Of a stretch of 64,000 nucleotides of DNA, positions 50,001 to 61,545 are shown piece by piece. The notes below the pieces were generated by a model. It searched no databases. It saw only the letters and a list, made by a program, of their open reading frames with translations, and had not been told where the DNA came from. A program made the translations under genes and the position numbers. The stretch's first letter is position 1, and the number at the start of each line of letters is the position of its first letter. This stretch comes from Omphiscola glabra (Eukaryota; Mollusca; Gastropoda; Lymnaeidae): NCBI GenBank assembly GCA_964017045.1, contig OZ024807.1, positions 22,570,597 through 22,634,596 of the forward strand, in the 5' to 3' direction.

Positions 50001-53000
50001 TAATCCTAAAATCATATATATATATATTATTCGGACTTTTTCATAGAACTAAGGTGAAAAAAAATAATTAAAAAAAAAAAAAAAACAAGCCGGCAAAGTT
50101 AATGTGTTTGACATAAAGGAGCAATTTTGAACAGTATGCTGTGTTTTGATGTCCGGTTGCCTGTATAATTGCATTAAAATGTGATGTAAAATACGGAAAA
50201 CTGCTGAAAACCATCAACCTTTTTGTTTTTGTGCATTAAAAAAAAAGATAATAATATGACAACAAATTAAAACTATATTTGTTGAAAGAAAATAGTTGTT
50301 ATATATATAAATAATTATATATATATATATACAATATATTTCCTATATTTTTGTGTGTATATGTTTATGTTACCCGGTTACAATTTGCTAAGCATTGTTA
50401 TTGTTTTTAGTTTTTTTTAAATTACCCTTTTGAAAAATATTTCTGAACAAAAAATATATTATATTTGATTAGTCAGTGTCATTTAACAGGGCTATACTGT
50501 CTACATTTACGAAATTTCACTTTTCTGTCATGTTACGCAGTATTGAATAAAGCAACCGTCTATTGCAATAATAGAACACGCTCAAAAATATATTTCGTCT
50601 AATTATCATCCTCTCTCCCTAGGCCTTTTATATATTTCTACATAACTCTGCAGAATTATATTAACAATACAGACAATAGATTTTAATTAGTTGTAATTAA
50701 GGTCACGGGAGACTATTTTTAGTTTGCAACCCCCTAATAGAGCTGCAAAACCTAGGGTAAGCTTAAGTTCATTCACAGGAAAAGATGCATGAAAAGTAAA
50801 CGAGACGCCTATGACAGCACATTTGTTGGTAATTAGTCTCGAACCAAGTTTGAAATGTCTTTGAAACTGAAGACAACATTCACAAGGTTGCGAAAACAAT
50901 AGTACTGTCTTCAAGTAATGTATGTTATTTTTTAAATCATATGGTGTTAAAGAGTTCACTTCTAGTCGATAGATTAAAGTAAATGTACTTACATAACCCA
51001 TTTCGATAAAGAAAAATTAAAATGTCCGATTTATAAATCTTTTGATAAGTGCCATCAATCTTATAAATACTTTGCGTTAAAGATAGTTGCCAGACTTTAC
51101 TTACAAAGAGTGAAATTTTCACAAAGTTCAAAATAATGCATGCACAATTCAAATATAGATATAATTACTTACTGTTGTTCTCTTGTAGACAAAATCTAAA
51201 AGTTTCATTTTTATATTGTGTTGGTTTGATAATTATTTCGTGATTTCCTATGTCCGATTCTGTTACATTTCGTATGTAGATCTGTATGTAATAATTATTC
51301 GGTCGTTCTTCGTTGATGACGTCAGCACTGACACAATATTTAGATGTTCTGTTTGAACCGTAGATTTCATGTGGAACTCCATCAATACTGATATATTCTC
51401 CTAGTCCAAAATTTGATGAAACACACAGGTGGACAACTGCAGAGGAATTTAATCTCACAGCAACAGAACCGTTGTCGTTCTCTCCATTGCATAGACATAA
51501 ACGTGTTTCTGCAACAGATAGTTAAATTGTTAGTTAAATAAATAATACATAGAATTTTGCCATTCAGGACTACAAGAACAAATTCAAAACTAATATAAAG
51601 GATTTAAAATGATGAAAATTTTAATTTCCAAAATGTCCATAGATAATTTTAATTGCTTATGCATTACAAAACGATTGTGACGTAATATTTAAAAATAGAT
51701 ATATATTTGTAAGTGGGTTTGTATTTTGTATCTTTGATACACGAGAATTTTAAACAACTAAAACATGTGTTATAAAAGTATTATTAAAATAAATTGACGT
51801 TAAGGCACGTATTTTAGACGATTTTATCATGTTAAAGAAAACAATAATAATAATACATTTTAAATTTGCTATAAACAATGCATTGTGTATTTTATGGTAT
51901 TTTATTATATTTTTTTTTTTGAATTAAATGTCTGCATTAAGTAAAATTCTCAATATATGTTGATTGTGTTAGACGTAATTATCACATGAAACACTATTTC
52001 GTGTAAATATCATTAATAAATGTATGCATATAATATTGCTCTTAACGTTTAAAATTATATTACGTAAATGATAACAAATGGCAATGAATCTTTTCTCTCA
52101 CCTGTGATATTGAAAAACACTTTGTGTGAAACTGTTGAACCAGACTTTGAATAGATCTGCACTTTGTACATCGTCGCCGAGAATGTCGTAAAGTTGAGTA
52201 TTTCAATTGTGTAATGTATGTCTTCCTTACTTATGGAATCTACCATGACATTGTATTGTTTAGTAATTCCTTTTCCTGACACTGGTACATTATTTATTAA
52301 AATTGTATTGTTCAATGTTTCATTAGTTTTTATACACAACCTAAAAATTGCTCTTTCATTTGGCTTGATGTGGATGACATGTTTCGATGTGTTGTTACAC
52401 AATCTCAGTTCCGCTTAAAATAAAGAGATAACTTAATGCAAATTTAGTTTAATATAGATGTAAAGGTTATTTTAATAGAATATAGTCACACATGAAAGAG
52501 TATTTTGTTCTCAGGATCAATATTTGCCAACATTATTATATGTTCCTATTTAAAGTTGTAATACATGCATATTTGGAGTAAGTAAAATATATCAATTCAA
52601 CTTAAAATGGGACGATTTCGAGTTAAAAAAGCATTACGCAAAACGTTCAAAAATATTGTGAACTTTTGTTATTAACTCATGTATATGTTCATGTATATTA
52701 AGTGCATTCACATAGAACAATATTAATGCCTATACAATTTTATTAATGTAATGACGCTATGTCGATATTACAGATTATTATGTTCTAATGTAAAACACTT
52801 ACTGATATGTATTATGTTAACTGTAACATTCACCGAGTTTCCAAAGTTTATTGTGTAATTCCTGAAGCCTGTTTCTTTAACATCGTACATATGTAGCCCA
52901 ACTGTAGTGTACACCCCAGTTCTATTAAGTGAGTAGTTGAACGAGTTCATTGGGCTCTGTGTTATATTAAACATTGAATGGTTTTCAAATGTGTTAAACA

Positions 53001-56000
53001 CACACACAGTCAAGTTAACTTTACCACCAATGGATGTTCTTGTAGTAATGATAGGAGGTTGCCAATCGCATAGTTTCAATACAGCTTTTGGAATAGAAAG
53101 TATAAGAACAAGTCGTTGTAAATAAGTCATGATATGAATTTGTAACTCAAATTACATCGAATATTAAATAAGTTGTACATATATTATTCGATATATATGC
53201 ACATAGTAATTACTTTTTTTATTATTATTAGATAAAGAATCGTAGCAGAACATGTAGGAAAGTAATACATATCATTATTCTAAATATAATAAATAATTTT
53301 CCTTTGGTTTTCTCGATTTTTATAAAAGTATCTACATTATTATTAAAAGATCGATGAGGAAAATAACGATAATCAATAAATGACTCTTTGTAATTAATCT
53401 AAATATAATTCCAAGTAAAATATATGAACATATTTGTTAAATGACATTTCCTTGGTATATTTAAACAGTTTCTATAACGTATAGATTAAGGATACAACCC
53501 GACATAGAACGTTACAATGAGATTATGATAAAAAAAATGAAAAAAAAAAAAAAATTATAACAGACCTGAACAACCCTTAATAAATAAATCGTAATTATGT
53601 GTTCGTGTTGTTCCTTGGAAGTCAGTGACGTCACATTCATATGTTCCCATGTCAGCGCAGGAAAATGTGTTTGCATGATATGTAAGTTTTAAATAAGGCT
53701 TAAGCAACAGGTTATTCACTGATACATAAGGTGTTTGACTCAAAGTCTTTTTCTTTATTAATACTTTTTGTGGATAGTTGTTCGCTACACATGTTAAATC
53801 GAATTCTATGTTATCATTTGAAGTATGCTTAAATTGAACTGTTCGATTGCCTGAATATTGGATAAAAAATATATAATAACAATATAAAACTTAGATTTGA
53901 TAAAATTATTTTATTACTTTTAAAAAACAAATGAGTAAATAAATGAGCATCAGAAAAACAAAAGTAAAATAAATAATTTTATTTTTACACTATTCTAATT
54001 TTTAGACTTTAAAAATAAACATTCATTCTAATAACTCTATTTCTGTTATTTTTAAAGATATTTTTCTGTTATTATTAATTTTACATATATCATACCTACC
54101 TCCATTAGATATATATATCGAAAATTGTAAAACTTGAAATTCATTAACTGGTAAAACTATGTCTACTTCTCCGTAGTCATTGACAGAGATGTTTCCAAGT
54201 GTTATGTAGAGTGTGTTGTACAACAAATCCGTTGTGTTTCGTATAACGTCAAATTTAATTGTATCATCTTTAGAATCTTGTCTGATCCATCTATTGTTGT
54301 ATTGCATGACTAAGTTTTTTGGTTTTTCTTTGTTTATTAAAAAACATATAGATACATGGACATCTGTACTGAGGTTAGCAGTGACGATAATGTCTTGTTG
54401 TTTGTAGTCGCACAGAACTGGATGACCTGATTTAAAAAATAAAAAAATTAAATTAATAAAATATATAATTTACATAAATATGAAAGTGTAAAATTAATGG
54501 GTCAAATTAAGTTACATTTGTTATAGAGTTCTTTTAATCAGAATAAAAGCAAATGTGTCACACGACACGGAAATGCTCATTTTCGTTTAAAATATATACA
54601 TTAAAAAGAATTGATAACATGATTATTTAAATTTAGCCAATTATTTACTTGTTCCTGTTTTACATCATATTTTGAAAGTAAAGTTTTCTACAACGGTGTG
54701 TTTTTTTAAAGGTTAACGTTTATTTAACAAGTACCCTAAATACAATATACATATATCTATATATATTATATATTGAATACACAAAGTATACTAGTAAATG
54801 TATAATTATTTGTTACCGTGTGAGTACTTTACACTATACAATAAACATATTATTATTTATTCTATACTAATCAAATAAGAATGATTTTATTATCAAAAAA
54901 TAACCTTTTTGTTTGATCATTTCATCTGAACTTACATCCATTTATAAAAAGTATCATATGTTTTGCCGCTACTCCAGGTGCCTGGCAGATGTAAGTTCCA
55001 GCATCTTGACACGTTGTTGCGTTTAAAACAAAAGATACAACACCAACACTAGAGTTTAATAATTGTGCCTTATCATTTGTTATGTTAACATAAGAGTCAG
55101 GCATGTTGCACGTCAGATTTAGATATGACCGAATTTCTGAAACCAATGGACGTGTGCGTTCTTCTCCGTTAGCCAAAAATGTCAGCGACTTTCCTGAAGT
55201 AAAAAACAAATAATAATAAAACTTCAAAAAGCTGACTAGTAATAATATTATCTTTTTCTTACTACGTTGTTCGAGTCTTTGAGAAAAGAAATTTAAAAAT
55301 AAAATTATACACTTCTAAAAGAGCAATCCATAGTCAGAGTAATACAACTTATTATAAGTCATTTTCTTTATGCATTTAAAGTATTGCATTCTACATTTCA
55401 ATTTGTTTAATTTGATTACAGATATGCTTGCTTGGTTCTTTTTTTTTTTTTTTTACAAGCAAATAACGAACTATTGAAATAGGTATTGAAAAAAAAATAA
55501 AGAAACTTATAATGTTTCTCAATCAGGACCGGGCAAATAAAAAAGCTGCTCACTGTGCAAATGATGTACTCTTGCACCCTCTTCCAAAATGATATATATA
55601 TATATATTAATTCAAATAGTTCATGAATAAAAAGTCGATATTGTCACCCTCTGAAGATGGCTTCTTCTTTTTTGGATGCCAACATCGCCCCAACCTTATC
55701 GCGCGTCCTTATCCTCGGTTGGTTGTAACATTTTCCAACATTAATATATTTAGCCGGAAAAAAATTAATTGTATCTATTTATGGTATTTCAGTCTGACAA
55801 TTGTATTATTTATAAAGAAAGGAAAAACATGCACACACTGACGTAGTTAGGTATAGCTCCGCCTGATTCTGGCCAATAATAAATGTACTCTATAGATAGC
55901 CGAAAGACGCCAACCGTTCCTTTAATAAGCAAATGTATTATTATATGCATAGTAATTAACATATTATTACAACGTCTTACCTTGACAATCGACTGTGTTG

Positions 56001-56080
56001 TATTGAATAATATTTAAACAGATAACAATCCACGGCCTCCAAGAGTTTGAATTGTGTGAAATGTGTTTCACGATATTCAT
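39957..56080 (-). CDS. Gene C: ten-Ig-domain transmembrane receptor with a dual tail (Tyr-x-Asn motifs plus two ITIMs)
   Basis: Sixteen exons encode about 1296 residues: signal peptide, D1-D10, one transmembrane helix and a four-exon tail. All junction phases agree, and every exon has AG and GT borders, so the frame is open throughout. Residues of the tail include SLYANV, DYENV, NYLNM and IYMNS, then the ITIMs LIYVTL and VVYATL with tyrosines 26 apart, then a Lys-rich stretch. Known biology: ITIMs recruit SHP/SHIP phosphatases; YxN motifs bind Grb2; YLNM, like YMNM of CD28, can bind Grb2 and PI3K. The inference is a surface immune-type receptor with both activating and inhibitory docking sites. 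The ectodomain is an inverted paralogue of gene B, but the tail is related to gene D, not B. Confidence 0.87.
41043..41248 (-). CDS. Gene C tail exon 3: tyrosine-rich signalling exon
   Basis: 206 bases, phase 1 in, phase 0 out (donor GTTTGT). Holds SLYANV, NDYENV, MNYLNM, RIYMNS and PPYGH. Four tyrosines have Asn at +2 (Grb2-SH2 type), NYLNM also fits YxxM (PI3K), and SLYANV fits the ITIM consensus. If the donor is ignored the frame ends five codons later, giving a possible short form without ITIMs. Confidence 0.82.
41953..41999 (-). CDS. Gene C tail exon 2, 47 bases
   Basis: Phase 2 in (after TTCTCCAG), phase 1 out (GTAAAT); codes ISNTQANNAIDTHEN. Its odd phases match those of the 41-base exon of gene D and fit both neighbours, which supports it. 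Confidence 0.72.
42509..42539 (-). CDS. Gene C tail exon 1, 31 bases
   Basis: Entered in phase 1 after TTTTTCAG and leaving in phase 2 at GTAAGT; codes ACRKNKRFSS. Basic and juxtamembrane. A second AG seven bases in (42533) would give a 24-base exon that could join directly to 41248, so alternative splicing is possible. Confidence 0.7.
42864..42983 (-). CDS. Gene C transmembrane exon
   Basis: 120 bases, phase 1 at both ends. Hydrophobic segment from NTLIVVIIII to SSIIIFIL, then KRK. No charged residue inside the membrane. Confidence 0.88.
43246..43413 (+). mobile_element. SPIN-like hAT MITE
   Basis: 168 bases. Left end AAGCGGTTCTCAACC, right end GGTTGAGAACAGCT; interior includes CAGTTCCTCATGTTGTTGCG, GACCCCCAACCACAAAATTA and CCTGTGAAAGGGTCATTCGA, in the order found in non-autonomous SPIN. 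Flanked by CTTTAGAC (43238-43245) and CCTTAGAC (43414-43421), an 8-base duplication fitting nTnnnnAn. Confidence 0.8.
43763..44080 (-). CDS. Gene C D10 Ig domain exon
   Basis: 318 bases, phase 1 at both ends. LRWCES, VIPLCLVS, KDYGDYSLTLIQSGG. Donor GTATGC. Confidence 0.88.
45285..45470 (+). repeat. 27-base minisatellite, about seven copies
   Basis: Units of the type GATAGTACTGTAGTTCAGGA followed by CATATGT. Because 27 is a multiple of three, the plus strand reads as nine-residue repeats (DSTVVQDIC-like) without stops. It is intronic and antisense to gene C, so coding is unlikely. A unit after 45410 is irregular. Confidence 0.85.
45824..46126 (-). CDS. Gene C D9 Ig domain exon
   Basis: 303 bases, phase 1 at both ends. 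Canonical: RLILTCK and CKDVGTYACVAD, junction Cys. Confidence 0.88.
46376..46690 (-). CDS. Gene C D8 Ig domain exon
   Basis: 315 bases, phase 1 at both ends. ARCNDV, VSFCFRV, SHLLINNISYPI, PFCKNG. Donor GTACGT. Confidence 0.87.
46979..47032 (+). repeat. (TA)n microsatellite
   Basis: About 27 uninterrupted TA units in the D7-D8 intron, at the place of the longer, interrupted array in gene B. Confidence 0.9.
47072..47407 (-). CDS. Gene C D7 Ig domain exon
   Basis: 336 bases, phase 1 at both ends. VGCNACV, MCNLNFCV and ENFTRYELNVLFG as in gene B. Confidence 0.88.
48430..48620 (+). repeat. Unit of the 172-base repeat family
   Basis: Contains TTCGTTTTGAGCCATGGGCT, then TTATATAAGC, CTTCAAACAGAGCTAATGCA and ACAAATACAAATAGCGACAT in the same order as units at 13300-14520. 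Confidence 0.6.
49090..49790 (+). mobile_element. Decayed Helitron protein fragment, copy in gene C
   Basis: Plus-strand frames carry TARCRRTL, then MCCVFGKMKLPEL, PLEPLSTLVSG and NIRKYNSCFQVTSFG, all typical of Helitron N-terminal proteins; after a stop, bases continue a QGQMY-like segment and SLLPLPN. Better preserved than the gene B copy. Confidence 0.8.
51173..51508 (-). CDS. Gene C D6 Ig domain exon
   Basis: 336 bases, phase 1 at both ends. LCLCNG and VVHLCVS. Differs from gene B in about four of the last 97 residues. Confidence 0.9.
52102..52413 (-). CDS. Gene C D5 Ig domain exon
   Basis: 312 bases, phase 1 at both ends. LRLCNN and IFRLCIK. Only a handful of residues differ from gene B, and the following intron is almost identical too. 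Confidence 0.9.
52803..53084 (-). CDS. Gene C D4 Ig domain exon
   Basis: 282 bases, phase 1 at both ends. LKLCDWQPP and NLTVCVF; no F-strand Cys. About 85% like gene B. Confidence 0.88.
53566..53850 (-). CDS. Gene C D3 Ig domain exon
   Basis: 285 bases, phase 1 at both ends. DLTCVAN, CADMGTYECDV and GCSG provide the four-Cys canonical pattern. Confidence 0.88.
54100..54426 (-). CDS. Gene C D2 Ig domain exon
   Basis: 327 bases, in frame, phase 1 at both ends. PVLCDYK and VSICFLI give the atypical Cys pair; RWIRQDS and NDYGEVDIVLP follow. This is the intact reference for the suspect gene B exon. Confidence 0.88.
54936..55193 (-). CDS. Gene C D1 Ig domain exon
   Basis: 258 bases, phase 1 at both ends. 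Canonical domain: LNLTCN, CQDAGTYICQAPG, junction Cys. The C'-D region differs most from gene B. Confidence 0.87.
55194..55980 (-). other. Gene C first intron with an unidentified extra segment
   Basis: 787 bases against 470 in gene B. A GC-richer stretch at about 55630-55740 and around 55840-55920 has no match in gene B's intron. It may be an insertion, but I see no clear inverted ends. Confidence 0.45.
55981..56080 (-). CDS. Gene C exon 1: signal peptide
   Basis: ATG at 56080; 33 residues with the hydrophobic run WIVICLNIIQYNTV followed by DCQG, aligned with the gene B leader. Phase 1 donor GTAAGA. Confidence 0.82.
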
Positions 56081-59000
56081 GGCGATTTTTAGAAACGAAT
56101 TCTGATTTATTTGTCCTTTTAATATAAGTAAATATATACAGATATAAATAGATGTACACCGATTTTGAATTTAAAATTCCCTTTTGATGTCTTTTATATA
56201 AAATGATAAAAACATACTATAATCAGTGCTGAAATAGTACCAAAAAAAAGGGGGAGGGGGGAGTAAAAAACATTAATTATTATACAAGTAATATTTATTA
56301 CGGAAATAAGTGTAAATAAACATTTAGCGTCAGTTTACACGATCACATTTTCAATCATGCATTTGATGCGCAATTTATATGACGCCTTGTCACAATTTTT
56401 TAATTACTATTTGATCAAATAAAAAAAGAATAAATAAACCACAAAAAAAATAGTGCGTTCATACATAAATTTGACACGAAATTTGAAGCTAATTTGATCG
56501 TGTGAAATAATTGAAATACAAATTACAGCAATCTTAATACGTGAAGGATTTTCTTTTGTCAGAAAATTAATAGTGCACACAAAGTGTTTATTAATACATA
56601 TATATATAAGCTATCGTAAAAAAGAATTTCAAAAATTAAATACAAAGTTAAAGCTTTTCAGCAAAGTGTCTTTAAATTTTAAAACAAACATTTTAAAATA
56701 ACTTTTACAATTATTATTATTTTTAAATATATATATATATATATATATAAATATCTTATTTATACATATTGAAGAAAAATATGTGTCCCGAATCTTATTC
56801 ATAAATAGATTGTATCTGACTCTAGACACTGTTGAACTTCATTTATAACAACTCTGGTAGATCTATTCTTGCTTTAAGCAAAAATATGCCTAACACCATT
56901 ATACTATTTAAACAACAAAGATGCACTACACCATTAGAATATTGAAAAACAAAGGTGCACTACAACATTATAATATTTAAACAGCATCAATGCAGACACG
57001 CATGTGCTTTAACGCAATCTCTAAATCCTCAGAATCAACATCTTAATGAACACAATTTATTAGATGACATATCCAACAGGCGGTCAACTTGTTTGACCCA
57101 CCTATAGCCTTGTCTGAATATGCACTGATACTTCTATAAGACCGAAACCGAAATTCTCATTTGTTTAGGTCCTTTTTTTTTTCTTCCCTTCTCCCCTAAC
57201 ACAACCCATTTTTATAGGTTTGTCCTCATGCTGCAAGCTTGACACATTGAATGCCCCGTGAATCATGCTACACAGTGGGGTATTTGATACACAAAACATG
57301 TCTCATACTAAGTTAAAAGTCATTGACTTGAGTGTAGACTCCCCTGAAAAACTAGACAATTAATTGATCATTGAAGTATCGGATAAACCATTTCTGATTG
57401 TAGAGATGTGCTTTTTTGTTAAAGTGATCTATTTTCTCGGGAAATCAGGTGAGCTCTATGTAAAATAAATAAACACATGAATACATATATATTCTTTATT
57501 TTAAATACATGTGACATGTAAATGTTTCGATACAATTTTGCTAAAACTTTTGTATGCGACTTATAAGATGTATGAAAGCATTACATAAACAACTCTCTAC
57601 TAAAATATGTTTATAATGTTTGTTCGTTTTATTTAAATGGGTTAATCGCAATGTTGTTTTAACATACACAATTTTAAAATGCAATCCATGAAAAGAAATG
57701 AAATACATAAATAAAGGTACATTTAATTACAGGTGATATGCTTTAAAATTTCATTTTGACGGGATACATGTTTATTGTGTTTTTATTTATTTATTTTATT
57801 ATTTATTTTAACTTTAATCTAATAGCGTTCATGACAATTTAGTTTTAAAATAAATACATTCAGAATCAAACCATGAAAAAAGAAATAACTATATGAATGG
57901 GTAATTTAAGTAGAGGTAATCAGATTGAAATATCGTTTTTATTAGTATATATATTAATTTTGTTTTTAAAAGTATGTTGAAAATAATATTTTGATACGGT
58001 TAAGTCATTTTAGCTTGTCAGCGGTTGGAGACATAATCTCAAAATATAAAATCTCATTTCAAACATATTACACTCGCATTACATAAGTTAACGGTTAACG
58101 CCATTTTTATGTCCATTTATCTCTTTAAAAAATGCAATTTGTAAATATTATTTTGTTCTATTTATAACCATTTTTTGTTTGAGGTCTCCTAAATTAATAT
58201 GTACACTTTCATATGATAAAGCGTTAAAACGGAGAAAATAAAGCCGACTTTAAAAATGTATGTTGCCCGCTGTAAGAACTGGGCTAGTCTACGGAATTAT
58301 CCGTGTTCACTATTTAAAGAAAAAAATATATTTAAATCAGTAAATATGTTACATATCAAAATAACAAGTTGTTAACCACTGTATATATGATAGTTACATG
58401 CATAGTAGAGCAAATTGTTCAAATACAGTTGAACTCCAAAAGAAATATACAATACCATTAATCTATCATTTTAGCTAAGAATAAGCTGGTGTCCTAAGGT
58501 AGAGAATAATTTATGTGTAGTTTACCAATATCTCTAAAAGGAATGATGAAAGTCGATGATTGTATCACAATACACTATTGAATCAAAGGTTTTAAGAATG
58601 CTGAAGATTACCCATTCCTTTTTCAAAAGACGTAGGCAGAGTCCTAAAAATTTGATTTGAGTAAAACAAAAAACGAACACGTGTGATTCCAAAGTAATAA
58701 TCCATTGATTGTAGACATTCTGAAATACACTAAGGAAATGCATTCATTTGGTTTTGATAAAAACAAATGTACACCGACCTTGAAACAAACTAATGAATTC
58801 AGATCATGCTGGGCTTTACATCGAGTGTAAAGAAAGGCGTTATAATAATGTGGGCTATAGTCCTTGCCTTGATACCAATTCACAAACCAGTGCACTAAAT
58901 CAAGTGATAGGAAGAAAACAAAAATCTGTGTCGTATCACATTGGGACCGGTTTGACACAATCTCGTTAAATTGTACACGTAAACTACGTGGCGTATTTGG

Positions 59001-59817
59001 TAGTCACAGCTCTAGATTAAAATGTGAATCGCTGTTTCAAATATCTAATAACATAGTTGAAGAGGGAATGTGGAAGCGTGGATCGTGGGTCCGCATAGCC
59101 TTTTCTACTATTTCCTTTAGTTAGCTTGAACGAAGTCCTTCGTGTAATATCCTTCAAATTTAAACCATTGGAAACGGACCAAAAAAAACCTTAAATATAA
59201 GTATCCATGAGGTCTGCAAGTTTTTTTTTTTTTCTGACGTCGCTTTTTAACAAGATATTCACGATAAATAAAATGAGATAAAATAGTCCACATGACCAAT
59301 CCTTAAATATCAAAGATTATTGGTCTACAAGTCATTTATCTAACATCCGAAAACTTTGGTTTTATTCATGCACGCATACCATTACAATTAAAGACTTGTG
59401 TTTATAAAATGTGTAAAAGGAATTATCATTGCAGCTAGACATGTCCTTATTAAAACGTTATACACACATATAATGTTTTAACTCTGAATTAATACATTAG
59501 AGCCGTGAATTCTATCTCGTGCCTCAACTGATGTGTACCTTTCAATAACATGTCATCATTTCATGAAATCTAGAGCTAGAATTTTAATGAAAATCAAAAC
59601 ATTTTTTTTTTTATATTTAATATGTACATTTAATAAACTTAGTTATCAAGAGAAATTCACAGAACGTGTTGGACTTCCTTAGAAAAAGACACCAACAAAC
59701 GGATACTACGGTTAATACTGTTTTAAAGCACTTGTAACGTGTCGTTCACTACTAGGGTAAGCTAAAATTACTTGACCCAATTTAGTCGACTGAATCGGAA
59801 AAGCTAGATCAAGGGGT

Positions 59818-59935
59818 CTCATACTACAGCCCGTGGGCCGGATCCGGTCCGTCATTGGGGTCAATTACTCGCCAGCCCTCATCCATTTGACAGCCGTACA
59901 GGATCCCGTGTAGCAGTGACTAATATAGACAATGG
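59818..59935 (+). mobile_element. hAT-like element end
   Basis: CAAGGGGTCTCATACTACAG followed by CCCGTGGGCCGGATCCGG reads like the 5' end of a common hAT family beginning CAGGGGTCTCAAAC. A right end could be the CTCCCCTG at about 60140-60147, but I cannot show a target duplication. Confidence 0.4.
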
Positions 59936-60504
59936 CTATATGTTTAGCGACATTCGGGCCTATACTTCATATGACATACAAAGAAAGTTAATTCAAATTG
60001 TTCTTTTTCATGGGTAACTCTTTCCATCATATTTTGAATTTGCAAATAAATGTGTTGCAGTTTGCAAAGAATATTTTAATTTTAATTTTTTTTAACTACT
60101 GTGTGCCCCTTATAGTGTCTGGGGAGACATTAAACCGGCTCCCCTGCCCCCCCCCCCCCCCAATTAACCGGTGTAGGCTCCCTGCACTAGAGAATTCAAC
60201 ATTTCAGAAAATGTATTACAGGCGTGGCTTCTGGAATTCCCAAAATCTTTTTTGTTTTAATCCCGTACTTAACCTGAAACTACGCCCAGAAGCAAAAAAA
60301 AGGAGATCTTTATGATTAGCAAGCCATAGTCTTTTTCTTATATTCTTATGATATATATTATGTATAGTCCTTTAATGCAATGACTTTCTAATAATACTGT
60401 CTGCGATTAGGGGGGGGGGGGGATACTGCAATCAGGTAAGCACAAAAGGAAATTAGTAAAACACAGTAAGGTTAAACCTGAAAAAAGGAACGCAACAAAA
60501 CAAC

Positions 60505-60545
60505 GAACGTGTCGACAGGAAGCCTTCATCAGCGAACAAACAGAA
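60505..60545 (-). ncRNA. Degenerate hammerhead-like motif
   Basis: The minus strand reads GCTGATGAAGGCTTCCTGTC then GACACG: a CUGAUGA core, a short stem and a changed GAAA box. Such minimal hammerheads are known in Penelope-like elements. Probably inactive. Confidence 0.35.
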
Positions 60546-61174
60546 AAAAAACGAATACATTTTAGTATATATAATTTTTATTTTTGTTGTTGAAATTTTA
60601 TTAAATAAAAAATTAATATATATATATAGATATATGTAATTAATTAAAAAGTGAGGGGATATATCATATACATGAGGAATGCGGTTTATAATTTAGCATA
60701 AATCTCTATATATTATTTGTACTCAACATAAATGTAATACATATATATATATATATATATATGAATATACATTCATTTTATAATAATTTGGATATACATT
60801 GCTTTATGTGTGTATATGCATTAAAGAAATATTTTAAACTTGTAAAGAAACTACTAATACAAAATTTTTGTTGAATCATTTCTGATTTTCTCTGTCTGAT
60901 AATATTTATTTATATATAACGGTTTACAAAAAAAAATCAAACAAACATACAAACATCAAAGTATTTAATATTAACTATGGTGAAATTATTTTGTTACAAT
61001 GAACTTTACGTATAAACATTTTTAGAGCTTGTATATAAGTGAAAATCTAAAAAAAAACAACACATTATTAAATGTACTCTAAACTTTCTTTACGTTGTGT
61101 TATGTGTGTAGTTTTTGTGTGTATTTCTTGAAATTCGAAACAATCTATTGATTAGATTAATATTGGATATTGCA

Positions 61175-61316
61175 GTCTTTCAATTCTTGCAATAAAACAA
61201 TCAATTGCATTGCTACCTAATGGATCTTAAAATAGTTCAATTCTTGCAATGAAACAATTAATTCCATTGCTACCTAATGGATCCTACAGTCTTTGAATGC
61301 TTATAATAAAACAATA
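61175..61316 (+). repeat. 57-base tandem repeat, about 2.5 copies
   Basis: TTCAATTCTTGCAATAAAAC and CATTGCTACCTAATGGATC recur at a 57-base step (61179, 61236 and a partial copy near 61292). Confidence 0.8.
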
Positions 61317-61504
61317 TGGTGCGCTGAAATTTCTCGAGATCATTCCACTTCTCGGTCTACACCAACTATTTGTTTACTAACGTTATTCTTGAACGACAAG
61401 ACTATAAGTGCAGCTTAGTCGCGCTGTTTTGTTTGTCTTTGATGAAGCGTTACCAAAAAGTGTGTTCCTGATCAAATACTTATTTTTTGTTATTTCTTGC
61501 TGTG

Positions 61505-61545
61505 TGCAGTCTGCTGAAGAAGGAGTTTAGCCGAAACGTCCTTGT
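61505..61545 (+). ncRNA. Degenerate hammerhead-like motif
   Basis: CTGCTGAAGAAGGAGTTTAG then CCGAAACGTCC: a near-CUGANGA core (CTGAAGA), a short stem and an intact CGAAAC box. Likely the end of a Penelope-like or similar retroelement. Confidence 0.35.

Larger units (their letters stand above)
47408..51172 (-). other. Gene C D6-D7 intron, 3.8 kb
   Basis: Aligns with the gene B intron in inverted orientation: near-identical to about 50940, then diverged. Holds the Helitron fragment (49090-49790), repeat-family units (48430-48620) and the TGGCAACCTG-like imperfect repeat (48120-48370). Lacks the SINE. Confidence 0.6.

Noticed and set aside
18964..56080. Assignment to snail FREP or CREP lectin families
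   Set aside because: No fibrinogen or C-type lectin domain is present; the products are multi-Ig membrane proteins.
58644..58958. Minus-strand frame of 104 codons
   Set aside because: No recognisable domain or paralogue; a chance frame or unnamed repeat.
60147..60161. Proline-rich coding stretch at the C-run
   Set aside because: It is a homopolymer run inside a non-coding, possibly transposon-derived region.
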